Source of the DNA: Bacteroidaceae bacterium
Lineage (GTDB): Bacteria; Bacteroidota; Bacteroidia; Bacteroidales; Bacteroidaceae
DNA: 8,915 bases
Reading direction: 5' to 3'
NCBI GenBank assembly: GCA_902362595.1
Contig: CABIXF010000078.1
Coordinates: 1-8,915, forward strand
Both the position numbers and the translations under genes were made by a program. Of the stretch, positions 1 through 7,170 are shown in pieces. Below the pieces are notes generated by a model. The model had not been told where the DNA came from. It made no database searches and was given only the letters and a program-made list of their open reading frames with translations. Position 1 is the first letter of the stretch. Every line of letters starts with the position of its first letter.

Positions 1-9
1 TAAAGATAC

Positions 10-56
10 AAAAAAGCCAGCTAATTCGCAACACTTTGTGTATGAATTAGTTGGCT
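10..56 (-). terminator. Rho-independent terminator of the channel gene
   Basis: A 13-bp stem pairs 15-27 with 44-56 (one G:U pair). A second small stem, 31-34 with 38-41, stacks inside the loop. Read on the minus strand, the hairpin is followed by six U residues (10-15). It lies about 57 bases past the stop codon of the mechanosensitive channel gene and is well placed to end that transcript. The plus-strand side has no comparable T run, so it is mainly a minus-strand terminator. Confidence 0.88.
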
Positions 57-112
57 AATTTTATATTATTTACTGAATGTCCCTATGTAAGTCCTGTTTC
101 CATTGTTCTTTT

Positions 113-1327
113 TTATTTTGAAGTTATAAATTCATTTTTCTCATTGGGTTGAAAATCGGTTCCGGCAGGGCGCTGGAAGATGTGCAACCCGAATTCCGGT
201 ACCATGGCAATCAGGTGGTCGAAGAGTTCACCTTGCAAGGTTTCGTAGGGAATCCAGTCGGGCGTGTTCGAGAAGCAATACACTTCCACAGGGATGCCTT
301 CGGTGGTAGGTTGCAGCTGGCGGACCATCTGCATCAGGTTATGGTTCACGTCGGGATGGCTGCAGATGTACTTCAGGGCATATTCCCGGAACACGTACAG
401 GTTGACCGGTGGTTCGCTGCCTTCTGTGGGGGCACTTATCCATCCTTTTTCCGTGAAGCGGGCTACTTCTTCCGGGGTACAGAAATGTACGGTGGTCATA
501 TCAATGAACAGTGAACGCTTGATGCGTCGTCCGCCACTTTCGCGCATGCCCCGCCAGTTCTGGAAGGAGTCGCTGACCAGGGCGTAGGGAGGGATGGTCG
601 TGATGGTCTTGTCGAAGTTCTGCACCTTGACCGTAGTCAGCGAGACTTCCACCACGTATCCGTCGGCCCCGTATTTGGTCATGGTAATCCAGTCGCCCGG
701 ACGCAGCATGTCGTTGGCCGAAAGCTGTACGCCGGCCACCAGCCCTAGAATGCTGTCCTTGAATATCAACATCAGAATGGCGGCCGAGGCTCCGAGTCCG
801 GTCAGGATGGCCGTCGCATTCTGGTCAATCAGAATGCTGATAATCAGTATGATTCCGATTCCGATGGCTATCAGGTTAATCATTTGGTAAATACCTTTGA
901 GCGGACGGTTTTTCAACGCCTCGTGCTCGCTGGAAATCTCATACAGCGAGTCCAGAAAACATTTAATCAGCATGAGAGCGGTGATGATGAGGCAAATCAG
1001 ACTGATTTTGAGTAGAATCTGAAGAAGATAGGCCGAGGAGTCGTTGAAGGCGAAAGGGAGTAGAACGTACCAGATGATCGGAGGAATCATCCGGCAGAAC
1101 GAGGTCATCATCTTGTCGTTAAACAGATAGTCGTCCCAGGTAGCCTTGGTGCGGGCCGTGATTTTCCGTACTGCCGGCATAATCAAATGGCGGAATACCA
1201 GGGTCATGAGATAGGATATTAATAAAATAGCTAAAATAAGCACTACTTGGGTGCTCCAGCTGAGGTCGTTCTTTTCAATGCCGGTCTGCTGGAGAAGTTG
1301 TGCGATTTCTTGATTCAGTGTATTCAT
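113..1327 (-). CDS. ybdG: YbdG-like mechanosensitive channel (MscS superfamily)
   Basis: This 404-residue inner-membrane protein should act as a small-conductance channel that opens under membrane tension in hypo-osmotic shock. Hydrophobic segments lie at about 25-47, 78-95, 103-125, 146-168 and 172-190. The last is the glycine/alanine-rich pore helix (TGLGASAAILMLIFKDSILG). It is followed by the MscS beta domain with the YbdG-type block at 198-270, including GVQLSANDMLRPGDWI, KYGADG, SLTTVKVQNFDKTITTIP and SGGRRIKRS. These match E. coli YbdG (MscM) more closely than MscS itself, and the length of about 400 residues also fits YbdG. The cytoplasmic C-terminal domain is complete. The start at 1327 lies just inside a consensus promoter (1356-1386), giving a leader of about 20 bases. 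It appears monocistronic, with its own terminator at 10-56. The family is certain; the conductance class is inferred from the YbdG likeness. Confidence 0.93.
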   Translation of the reverse strand: MNTLNQEIAQLLQQTGIEKNDLSWSTQVVLILAILLISYLMTLVFRHLIMPAVRKITARTKATWDDYLFNDKMMTSFCRMIPPIIWYVLLPFAFNDSSAYLLQILLKISLICLIITALMLIKCFLDSLYEISSEHEALKNRPLKGIYQMINLIAIGIGIILIISILIDQNATAILTGLGASAAILMLIFKDSILGLVAGVQLSANDMLRPGDWITMTKYGADGYVVEVSLTTVKVQNFDKTITTIPPYALVSDSFQNWRGMRESGGRRIKRSLFIDMTTVHFCTPEEVARFTEKGWISAPTEGSEPPVNLYVFREYALKYICSHPDVNHNLMQMVRQLQPTTEGIPVEVYCFSNTPDWIPYETLQGELFDHLIAMVPEFGLHIFQRPAGTDFQPNEKNEFITSK

Positions 1328-1355
1328 TTTGTAAAGTATTTTTCTTTTGGAGACT

Positions 1356-1386
1356 CAAAGATAAACAAGTTCTCAGAGTTTGCAAA
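1356..1386 (-). promoter_or_regulatory. Bacteroidetes-type promoter of the channel gene
   Basis: On the minus strand, TTTG (1386-1383) is followed by a 19-base spacer and TATCTTTG (1363-1356). This is an exact match to the primary-sigma pattern TTTG-N19-TAnnTTTG known in Bacteroides. Transcription should start near 1349, about 20 bases before the start codon at 1327. Confidence 0.75.
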
Positions 1387-1430
1387 ATAGAAATATCCTC
1401 TTGTAGAAACATTTATTTTCTTCATATCTT

Positions 1431-1460
1431 TTTGCGGAACAAATGGTTTCACTAAATTTG
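1431..1460 (+). promoter_or_regulatory. Bacteroidetes-type promoter of the etfBA operon
   Basis: TTTG at 1431-1434 is followed by an 18-base spacer and TAAATTTG at 1453-1460, matching the Bacteroides primary-sigma pattern. Transcription should start near 1467, giving a short A-rich leader of about 30 bases before etfB. The leader has no Shine-Dalgarno site, as is usual in this phylum. The element is back to back with the promoter at 1356-1386, and no operator-like dyad was seen between them. Confidence 0.7.
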
Positions 1461-1497
1461 CCGACAAGAAATTACTAATACCAAAATAAAGAATCTA

Positions 1498-2385
1498 ATG
1501 AGTTTGAAAATTGTAGTATTGGCAAAACAAGTTCCCGATACACGTTGTGTGGGAAAAGATGCCATGAATGCCGACGGTACGATTAATCGTGCGGCACTTC
1601 CGGCGATTTTTAATCCGGAAGATTTGAATGCCTTGGAACAGGCACTCAGACTGAAAGACACACATCCCGGTTCTACTGTGACAATTCTGACAATGGGACC
1701 AGGCCGTGCCGCTGAAATTATTCGTGAAGGATTATACAGAGGAGCCGACAACGGTTATCTGCTGACAGACCGTGCCTTTGCCGGTGCCGATACGCTGGCC
1801 ACTTCGTATGCGCTGGCCACTGCCATCCGTAAGATTGGTGCATACGACATCATCGTAGGTGGACGTCAGGCTATCGATGGAGATACTGCACAGGTAGGTC
1901 CGCAGGTGGCTGAAAAACTGGGATTGCCGCAAGTAACTTACGTAGAAGAAATTGAAGAAGTGAAAGACGGACGCATCCGCGTGAAACGTCATATCGACGG
2001 CGGTGTAGAAACGGTAGAAGCTCCGCTGCCGATTGTATTGACGGTGAACGGTAGTGCCGCTCCTTGCCGTCCGCGCAATGCGAAACTGGTGCAGAAATAC
2101 AAACGTGCACTGGGTGGTCAGGAAAAAGCGGCCATTACTAAAGACGGGGCTGAACTGCCTTATGCTTCTTTGTATGAAAGCCGTCCTTATCTGAACATCA
2201 CGGAATGGAGCGTAGCCGATGTAAACGGTGACACGAAACAATGCGGTCTGTCGGGTTCTCCGACCAAGGTGAAGAAGATTGAAAACATCATCTTCCAGGC
2301 AAAGGAAAGCAAGACACTTACCGGCAGCGATGCAGACGTAGAGAATTTGATTGTTGAACTGTTGGCTAACCATACTATCGGATAA
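1498..2385 (+). CDS. etfB: Electron transfer flavoprotein, beta subunit
   Basis: EtfB pairs with EtfA in a cytoplasmic flavoprotein that exchanges electrons with acyl-CoA dehydrogenases. The 295-residue protein opens with the typical MSLKIVVLAKQVPD strand. It carries the nucleotide-binding block ADTLATSYAL (97-106) and GGRQAIDGDTAQVGP (121-135), then the ETF-beta signature region VKRHIDGGVETVEAPLPIVLTVN (162-184). The GDTAQ form at 128-132 is the one I associate with bifurcating or FAD-binding beta subunits such as those of Acidaminococcus and Clostridium; classical mitochondrial-type subunits bind AMP there. The C-terminal part (about 205-295) is somewhat longer than in many ETF-beta proteins of about 260 residues. 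It is first in the operon, with the promoter at 1431-1460, and its stop lies 5 bases before etfA. The family assignment is secure; the bifurcating type is inferred. Confidence 0.96.
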   Translation: MSLKIVVLAKQVPDTRCVGKDAMNADGTINRAALPAIFNPEDLNALEQALRLKDTHPGSTVTILTMGPGRAAEIIREGLYRGADNGYLLTDRAFAGADTLATSYALATAIRKIGAYDIIVGGRQAIDGDTAQVGPQVAEKLGLPQVTYVEEIEEVKDGRIRVKRHIDGGVETVEAPLPIVLTVNGSAAPCRPRNAKLVQKYKRALGGQEKAAITKDGAELPYASLYESRPYLNITEWSVADVNGDTKQCGLSGSPTKVKKIENIIFQAKESKTLTGSDADVENLIVELLANHTIG

Positions 2386-2390
2386 AGACT

Positions 2391-3410
2391 ATGAATAACG
2401 TATTTGTATATTGTGAGATGGAAGGTGCCCATGTGGCCGATGTCAGTCTCGAACTTTTAACCAAAGGTCGTAAGTTGGCCAACCAGCTGGGATGCCAGTT
2501 GGAAACCATTTGTGCCGGCAGTGGCCTTGCAGATGTAGAAAAACAAGTTTTGCCATACGGAGTAGACCGCGTACATGTGTTCGACGCTCCGGGCTTGTTC
2601 CCTTATACTTCACTTCCTCATACTTCTATTCTTGTCAACTTGTTCAAGGAAGAAAAACCGCAGATTTGCCTGATGGGTGCGACGGTGATTGGTCGTGACC
2701 TGGGTCCACGTGTGTCTTCAGCCTTGACGAGTGGTCTGACAGCCGACTGTACGCAGCTGGAAATCGGTAACCATGAAGACAAGAAGAACGGTATCACTTA
2801 CGAAAACCTGTTGTATCAGATTCGTCCGGCTTTCGGCGGTAACATTGTGGCTACCATTGTCAATCCGGAACATCGTCCGCAGATGGCTACCGTTCGTGAA
2901 GGGGTAATGAAAAAAGAAATTGTGGATGCCAACTATCAGGGTGAAGTGATTCGTCACGACGTAGCGAAGTATGTACCCGAAACAGATTATGTGGTGAAGG
3001 TTATCGACCGTCACGTGGAAAAAGCAAAACATAATCTGAAAGGAGCTCCTATCGTAGTAGCCGGTGGTTACGGTATGGGCAGCAAGGAAGGTTTCGACAT
3101 GCTGTTCGAACTGGCTAAGGAACTTCATGCAGAAGTGGGTGCCAGCCGTGCGGCGGTAGATGCCGGTTTCTGTGAACACGACCGTCAGATTGGTCAGACA
3201 GGGGTAACGGTACATCCGAAGTTGTATATCGCTTGCGGTATTTCCGGACAGATTCAGCACATCGCCGGTATGCAGGATGCAGGTATCATCATCTCTGTGA
3301 ACAGCGACCCGAATGCTCCGATTAATACTATTGCCGATTATGTCATCAACGGTACGGTGGAAGAAGTAATCCCGAAAATGATTAAGTATTACAAAAAGAA
3401 CAGTAAGTAA
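2391..3410 (+). CDS. etfA: Electron transfer flavoprotein, alpha subunit
   Basis: This is the alpha subunit of the ETF heterodimer, 339 residues. Domain I (1-195) includes the conserved stretch ATVIGRDLGPRVSSALTSGL (97-116). The C-terminal FAD domain (about 215-330) shows EVGASRAAVDAGF (248-260), GQTG (268-271), LYIACGISGQIQHIAGM (278-294, the ETF-alpha signature) and NSDPNAPI (304-311). All of these normally contact the flavin. The position written GGRG in many ETF-alpha proteins is GGYGMGS here (225-231), with Tyr227 in place of the arginine. There is no N-terminal ferredoxin domain. It follows etfB by 5 bases and must be co-transcribed with it. The next gene begins 15 bases after its stop. 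Confidence 0.96.
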   Translation: MNNVFVYCEMEGAHVADVSLELLTKGRKLANQLGCQLETICAGSGLADVEKQVLPYGVDRVHVFDAPGLFPYTSLPHTSILVNLFKEEKPQICLMGATVIGRDLGPRVSSALTSGLTADCTQLEIGNHEDKKNGITYENLLYQIRPAFGGNIVATIVNPEHRPQMATVREGVMKKEIVDANYQGEVIRHDVAKYVPETDYVVKVIDRHVEKAKHNLKGAPIVVAGGYGMGSKEGFDMLFELAKELHAEVGASRAAVDAGFCEHDRQIGQTGVTVHPKLYIACGISGQIQHIAGMQDAGIIISVNSDPNAPINTIADYVINGTVEEVIPKMIKYYKKNSK

Positions 3411-3425
3411 TAATTTGAGGTAAGT

Positions 3426-4274
3426 ATGGACGGTAAATGGTGGCTGTGGTATCTGCTGATATTCTTTTTTGCAGCTCCTGCCTTTTCGCAAGATACGATT
3501 TATTTGGATAAAAAAGGTAGATGGCTGGATAGCAAGGAGAATGCGTTTCGATATTGTACTCGGGTTGATTTGGCCGAAGACAATATTGAGGTGAAGGTTT
3601 ATAACTTGGGAGATACACTGCTCTATTTACATCACTTTTCCTATTTTGTAGATGACCCTAAAAAATGTATCGTAAATGGAGTGTCGTCCATTTTTTATGC
3701 AGATGGACAACTTTCGGATACCTATATGAATGTAAAGGGAAAGAAGGAAGGTGAGTATCGTCGGTTCTATAGAAACGGCGAGTTGAAGTACCTTTGCCAT
3801 TTTGAGAATAACAGACGCGAAGGACAGTTGGAGATGTATTATCCCAATGGTTCTTTATGGCGGACCGAAGAGTTCCGAAAAGGACGTTCACAAGGAGGTC
3901 ATGTGTACAATGCTGCAGGAAATGAAATTGAGTTCTATCCGTCTGAGCGGATTGTAGGTTTTCCAGGTGGAGTGGATGCGTTGGCGCTTTTTATGAAAGA
4001 GCATGTGCATTATCCTTTGGAAGCCTCGGAACAAAAGGTGGAAGGACGTGTACTTGTACAATTGACTTTTGATCAGCGTGGTAGAATCGTGGAATATCAT
4101 GTACTTCCTCAAAGTACGGAGAATTATTATTTGAGGAAAGAAGCGATTCGTTTCGTGGAAGAAGACTTGATGAAAACAGAGTGGGAACCAGCCGTGCAAT
4201 TTGGGGAATTTAAAAAAATTCGTTTTGTGTTGCCGATTGCATTTAAGATACCGAACCTCAAAGCCTCAAAATAA
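3426..4274 (+). CDS. Secreted MORN/YwqK-repeat protein with TonB C-terminal domain
   Basis: The 282-residue protein starts with a signal peptide (hydrophobic 5-20, probable cleavage at AFS|Q, residues 21/22) and has no lipobox cysteine. Residues about 83-170 hold MORN/YwqK-like repeats of the FYxxGxL...G form: FYADGQL, RFYRNGELKY, EGQLEMYYPNGSLWR and VYNAAGNEI. Residues about 178-275 look like a TonB C-terminal domain: FPGGVDALALFMKEHVHYP, then EGRVLVQLTFDQRGRIVEYHVL and a final IRFVLPIAF strand. Similar repeat-plus-TonB-C proteins are common in Bacteroidetes and usually of unknown role. GAGGT (3417-3421) just upstream supports this start. It lies 15 bases after etfA and 12 bases before the acyl-CoA dehydrogenase, so it should share their transcript, although an exported protein has no evident part in ETF chemistry. 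By eye its codons are more A/T-rich than those of its neighbours, so it may be a later insertion. The domains are fairly sure; the function is unknown. Confidence 0.85.
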   Translation: MDGKWWLWYLLIFFFAAPAFSQDTIYLDKKGRWLDSKENAFRYCTRVDLAEDNIEVKVYNLGDTLLYLHHFSYFVDDPKKCIVNGVSSIFYADGQLSDTYMNVKGKKEGEYRRFYRNGELKYLCHFENNRREGQLEMYYPNGSLWRTEEFRKGRSQGGHVYNAAGNEIEFYPSERIVGFPGGVDALALFMKEHVHYPLEASEQKVEGRVLVQLTFDQRGRIVEYHVLPQSTENYYLRKEAIRFVEEDLMKTEWEPAVQFGEFKKIRFVLPIAFKIPNLKASK

Positions 4275-4286
4275 AAAATTAAAATT

Positions 4287-5993
4287 ATGGCAAACTTTTA
4301 TACAGAACATCCGGAACTCAAGTATCACTTGAACAATCCGATGATGGAGCGTATCTGTCAGTTGAAAGAACGCGATTACAGAGATAAAGACGAGTACGAT
4401 TATGCGCCGCAGGATTATGCGGATGCCATCGACTCTTACGATAAAGTGTTGGAAATTACCGGTGAAATCACGGGTGAGGTGATTGCACCCAATGCCGAAG
4501 GAGTAGACCAGGAAGGTCCGCATCATGCCAATGGCCGTGTGGAATATGCTTCGGGTACAAAGGCTAACCTGGAGGCCATGGTAAAGGCTGGATTGAACGG
4601 AATGACCATGCCGCGCCGTTTCGGTGGTTTGAATTTCCCGATTACGCCGTACACCATGTGCGCGGAAATCGTGGCTCAGGCCGATGCCGGTTTCGGTAAC
4701 ATCTGGTCTTTGCAGGACTGTATTGAAACCTTGTATGAGTTCGGTAACGAAGACCAGCATAGCCGTTTCATCCCACGTATCTGTGCGGGCGAAACCATGT
4801 CTATGGACTTGACTGAACCGGATGCAGGTTCCGACTTGCAGAGCGTGATGCTGAAGGCTACGTACGATGAGGCTAACAACTGCTGGCGCCTGAACGGAGT
4901 GAAACGTTTCATCACGAACGGTGATGCCAATATTCACCTGGTACTGGCCCGTTCGGAAGAAGGTACTCACGATGGTCGTGGTTTGTCTATGTTTATCTAC
5001 GACAAGAACGATGGCGGAGTTGACGTACGTCGTATTGAAAACAAGCTGGGTATCCATGGCTCTCCGACTTGTGAACTGGTGTACAAGAATGCGAAGGCTG
5101 AACTTTGTGGCGACCGCAAGCTCGGTCTGATTAAATACGTCATGGCATTGATGAACGGTGCCCGTCTGGGTATCGCGGCGCAGTCAGTAGGTTTGAGCCA
5201 GGCTGCTTATGATGAAGCATTGGCATACGCAAAAGACCGTAAGCAGTTCGGTAAGGCGATTATCGAATTCCCGGCAGTGTACGACATGCTGGCTACCATC
5301 AAGGCGAAACTGGATGCCGGTCGTGCGTTGTTGTATCAGACTTCCCGTTATGTGGATATCTACAAAGCCTTGGACGACATCGCCCGTGAACGCAAGCTGA
5401 CTCCGGAAGAACGTCAGGAGCAGAAACGCTATGCAAAACTGGCCGACAGCTTTACACCGCTGGCAAAAGGTATGAACTCTGAATATGCCAACCAGAATGC
5501 CTACGACTGTATCCAGGTACACGGCGGTTCCGGCTTCATGATGGAATATGCGTGTCAGCGTATCTACCGTGATGCCCGTATCACCAGCATCTACGAAGGA
5601 ACCACTCAGTTGCAGACGGTTGCTGCCATCCGTTACGTGACCAACGGTTCGTATGCGGCTACTTTGCATGAATTTGAAACGGTACCTTGTGCACCGGAAT
5701 ATGAAGGTTACATGGATCGTATCAAAGAAATGACCCGTAAGTTGGAAGCCTGCACCAATGCAGTGAAAGAAGCACAGAACCAGGAACTGCTGGATTTTGT
5801 GGCTCGTCGTTTGTATGAAATGGCGGCTGTCTGCGTGATGAGTCACTTGTTGTTGCAGGATGCCACCAAGGCTCCTGAAATGTTCGGCAAGTCATTGAAT
5901 GTGTATGTGAACTATGCAGAGTCAGAAGTGGAAAAACATTTCAACTTCATCCGCAAGTTCCAGGCTGAAGAACTGGCAAGTTACCGGAAATAA
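4287..5993 (+). CDS. Acyl-CoA dehydrogenase, long form (~570 residues)
   Basis: This flavoenzyme oxidises an acyl-CoA thioester to the trans-2-enoyl-CoA (or runs in reverse) and passes electrons to the ETF encoded upstream. The N-terminal and middle domains carry LTEPDAGSD (175-183, FAD and substrate contacts) and KRFITNGDANIHLVLAR (206-222). The C-terminal helical domain has ALMNGARLGIAAQSVGLSQAAYDEALAYAKDRKQFGK (287-323), VHGGSGFMMEYACQRIYRDARI (411-432) and SIYEGTTQLQ (434-443). Glu437 of YEGT is the expected catalytic base. A charged insert lies at about 357-385. An extra C-terminal helical region (about 470-568) makes the protein longer than 380-residue butyryl-CoA dehydrogenases and more like the 600-residue FadE/AcdA-like group. 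Substrate chain length cannot be read from the sequence. It is the last gene of the operon and is followed by a strong terminator. Confidence 0.94.
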   Translation: MANFYTEHPELKYHLNNPMMERICQLKERDYRDKDEYDYAPQDYADAIDSYDKVLEITGEITGEVIAPNAEGVDQEGPHHANGRVEYASGTKANLEAMVKAGLNGMTMPRRFGGLNFPITPYTMCAEIVAQADAGFGNIWSLQDCIETLYEFGNEDQHSRFIPRICAGETMSMDLTEPDAGSDLQSVMLKATYDEANNCWRLNGVKRFITNGDANIHLVLARSEEGTHDGRGLSMFIYDKNDGGVDVRRIENKLGIHGSPTCELVYKNAKAELCGDRKLGLIKYVMALMNGARLGIAAQSVGLSQAAYDEALAYAKDRKQFGKAIIEFPAVYDMLATIKAKLDAGRALLYQTSRYVDIYKALDDIARERKLTPEERQEQKRYAKLADSFTPLAKGMNSEYANQNAYDCIQVHGGSGFMMEYACQRIYRDARITSIYEGTTQLQTVAAIRYVTNGSYAATLHEFETVPCAPEYEGYMDRIKEMTRKLEACTNAVKEAQNQELLDFVARRLYEMAAVCVMSHLLLQDATKAPEMFGKSLNVYVNYAESEVEKHFNFIRKFQAEELASYRK

Positions 5994-6045
5994 GTTTCTG
6001 GCTGTATTTTCAAATAAGCACGGCTGACTGAATAAGTCATCCCAT

Positions 6046-6104
6046 AAAATCCTCCTGTGGTTAGTCTGAATCGGATGAAAGACTGGCACAGGAGGATTTT
6101 TTTT
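6046..6104 (+). terminator. Strong terminator of the etf/acyl-CoA dehydrogenase operon
   Basis: A perfect 14-bp stem pairs 6046-6059 with 6087-6100, with a nested AGTCT/AGACT stem (6063-6067 with 6080-6084). It runs into eight T residues (6097-6104). It lies about 50 bases after the dehydrogenase stop. On the minus strand only four U residues follow the hairpin, so it could also stop the convergent sigma-factor transcript, though less efficiently. No separate terminator for that transcript was seen in 6105-6158. Confidence 0.92.
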
Positions 6105-6158
6105 AGGTGTTAGTGAATAAGTTTTTTTAGTTTGGTGACTTGCTTCTGAATCTTTTCT

Positions 6159-6518
6159 TTAAGTGTGTGAAATGAGTTTTTTCCGTAGCCATCGGTTGAA
6201 TAGGAAGAGCAGGAAAAGGGCGAAGAGAATAGGCAGATAAAACAGACAGGTCTGTAGGGAAGGACTACCTTCTTGCAAGATGTGTAGCAGGGAAAGTAGC
6301 TTATTCCCGTATTGCCAGCACAAAAGTATTAGGCAACCTCCGATCGCCAGAAAGGTAGTGACGAGCATAAGGATGAACAATCTTTTCTCTTGCCGCTTTT
6401 CGCGTAGCAAGGTTTCCTGATGAATCTTCTGCATCATCCGGTAACTGAAATTGCTGGGCAACCGGTAGTCAGGCTGCTGGCTGAGAGCCTTTTTGAGTCC
6501 TTTATGGGTGGTATTCAT
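6159..6518 (-). CDS. Small two-helix membrane protein, candidate anti-sigma factor
   Basis: This 119-residue protein has a charged N-terminal part (1-46), two hydrophobic helices (about 47-69 and 90-109) and a short basic tail. The basic residues around the helices (KRQEKR before the first, RKK after the second) predict that both ends are cytoplasmic. The stretch LPSNFSYRMMQKIHQE (20-35) resembles the short cytoplasmic sigma-binding helix found at the start of many Bacteroidetes membrane proteins encoded beside ECF sigma factors; this is a resemblance, not an identified domain. There is no zinc-type HxxxCxxC anti-sigma motif. It starts 3 bases after the sigma-factor stop. An unusually good Shine-Dalgarno sequence, GAGGAGG (6533-6527), sits inside the last sigma codons, so the two genes are probably coupled in translation. 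An anti-sigma role is inferred from position and topology. Confidence 0.8.
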   Translation of the reverse strand: MNTTHKGLKKALSQQPDYRLPSNFSYRMMQKIHQETLLREKRQEKRLFILMLVTTFLAIGGCLILLCWQYGNKLLSLLHILQEGSPSLQTCLFYLPILFALFLLFLFNRWLRKKLISHT

Positions 6519-6521
6519 AAG

Positions 6522-7067
6522 TCAATCCTCCTCTTTCATTAATGTACATAATTTTTTGCGGACGCGGTGTAGCTTCACTTTCACATTATTTTCGGTCAGG
6601 TGAAGGATGTAGGCTATTTCCGTCACCGGTTTCTCTTCTTCATAGAAGAGTGTCACCAAGGCCTTCTCGTCCGAAGTCAGACGGGTGAGTGCTCGTTGCA
6701 GCTTTTCTATCTGTACCTCATTTTCCGTATTGAGTGTTTCGTCTACTTCCGTATCCGACAAGCTGTTCCACATCCGGTTGTCGAACGAAAGAAGCTCATG
6801 CTCTTTTTTCCGCAGGGCAGACGTGGCGGTGTTGTAGGCAATGCGGTAAATCCAGGTAGAGAAACTGCTGTTCTCCTGAAACGAGGAAAGGTGGGTGAAG
6901 GCTTTCATAAAACAGTCTTGCGTCAGTTCTTCCGCATCCTCCGGCGAGCCTACCATGCGGACAATCAAGTGAAACACCTGTGGTCCGTAGGTATCCAGGA
7001 AATAGGAGAACTGTTCGGTTCTCCCGCTTAGGATGGATGCGATGATATGTGATTCCTCGTTTTGCAT
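6522..7067 (-). CDS. ECF-type RNA polymerase sigma factor
   Basis: This 181-residue protein is a sigma-70 family factor with only regions 2 and 4, the extracytoplasmic-function layout. Region 2 covers about 15-85, with the core-binding DAEELTQDCFMKAF (44-57) and the -10-recognising FSTWIYRIAYNTA (69-81). After a linker of about 45 residues comes region 4 (about 122-173) with the helix-turn-helix EKPVTEIAYILHLTENNVKVKLHRVRKKL (145-173), which contacts the -35 element. The reading frame stays open upstream to 7238, but ECF homologues start near IIxxILSGxTExFSYFLD. I therefore chose the ATG at 7067, which has AAGG 6 bases upstream and gives the usual length. A longer start would run through the promoter elements at 7075-7104. 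It is co-transcribed with the small membrane protein downstream, which may restrain it. The signal sensed is unknown. Confidence 0.92.
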   Translation of the reverse strand: MQNEESHIIASILSGRTEQFSYFLDTYGPQVFHLIVRMVGSPEDAEELTQDCFMKAFTHLSSFQENSSFSTWIYRIAYNTATSALRKKEHELLSFDNRMWNSLSDTEVDETLNTENEVQIEKLQRALTRLTSDEKALVTLFYEEEKPVTEIAYILHLTENNVKVKLHRVRKKLCTLMKEED

Positions 7068-7074
7068 GATGCCT

Positions 7075-7104
7075 TTTAGACGCGATGCCTTGTGAAAGGT
7101 TACA
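7075..7104 (-). promoter_or_regulatory. ECF-type promoter facing the sigma-factor gene
   Basis: On the minus strand, TGTAACCTTT (7104-7095) is followed by 11 bases and GCGTCTAAA (7083-7075). TGTAAC and CGTC are 16 bases apart. The AAC-type -35 and CGTC-type -10 are the classic form of ECF promoters; Bacillus sigma-W sites have a similar TGAAAC-N16-CGTA shape. The identical element faces the other way at 7141-7170. Autoregulation by the adjacent sigma factor is the simplest reading. The predicted RNA start, about 7070-7072, is only a few bases from the ATG at 7067. Confidence 0.75.
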
Positions 7105-7112
7105 GCCTGCGG

Positions 7113-7126
7113 AAAAAATTTTTTTT
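7113..7126. promoter_or_regulatory. A6T8 tract between the two ECF promoters
   Basis: Six A followed by eight T lie almost at the midpoint between the two divergent -35 elements (7104 and 7141). Such tracts bend DNA and can bind the alpha subunit C-terminal domain as UP-like elements. Its central position suggests it could serve both promoters. The tract is seen directly; its role is inferred. Confidence 0.4.
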
Positions 7127-7140
7127 CATTGCTCATGGAG

Positions 7141-7170
7141 TGTAACCTTTTTCGTAGGGATGCGTCTAAA
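7141..7170 (+). promoter_or_regulatory. ECF-type promoter facing the divergent membrane-protein gene
   Basis: TGTAACCTTT (7141-7150), 11 bases, then GCGTCTAAA (7162-7170): exactly the bases and spacing found on the other strand at 7104-7075. The predicted transcription start is about 7174-7176, giving a leader of about 29 bases before the ATG at 7204. No primary-sigma promoter (TTTG-N19-TAnnTTTG) was found in front of that gene, which supports control by the ECF factor. Confidence 0.78.

Noticed and set aside
149..890. Plus-strand open frames opposite the channel gene
   Set aside because: They are shadows of the minus-strand channel gene, whose protein matches the YbdG family along its full length.
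1732..2373. 213-residue minus-strand open frame opposite etfB
   Set aside because: The translation is rich in Phe, Cys, Arg and Thr with no family resemblance, while the opposite strand encodes a full ETF-beta subunit. Similar shadows lie opposite etfA and the acyl-CoA dehydrogenase.
6025..6039. TGACT/AGTCA hairpin just after the acyl-CoA dehydrogenase gene
   Set aside because: A five-base stem without a T run, likely chance; the real terminator follows at 6046-6104.
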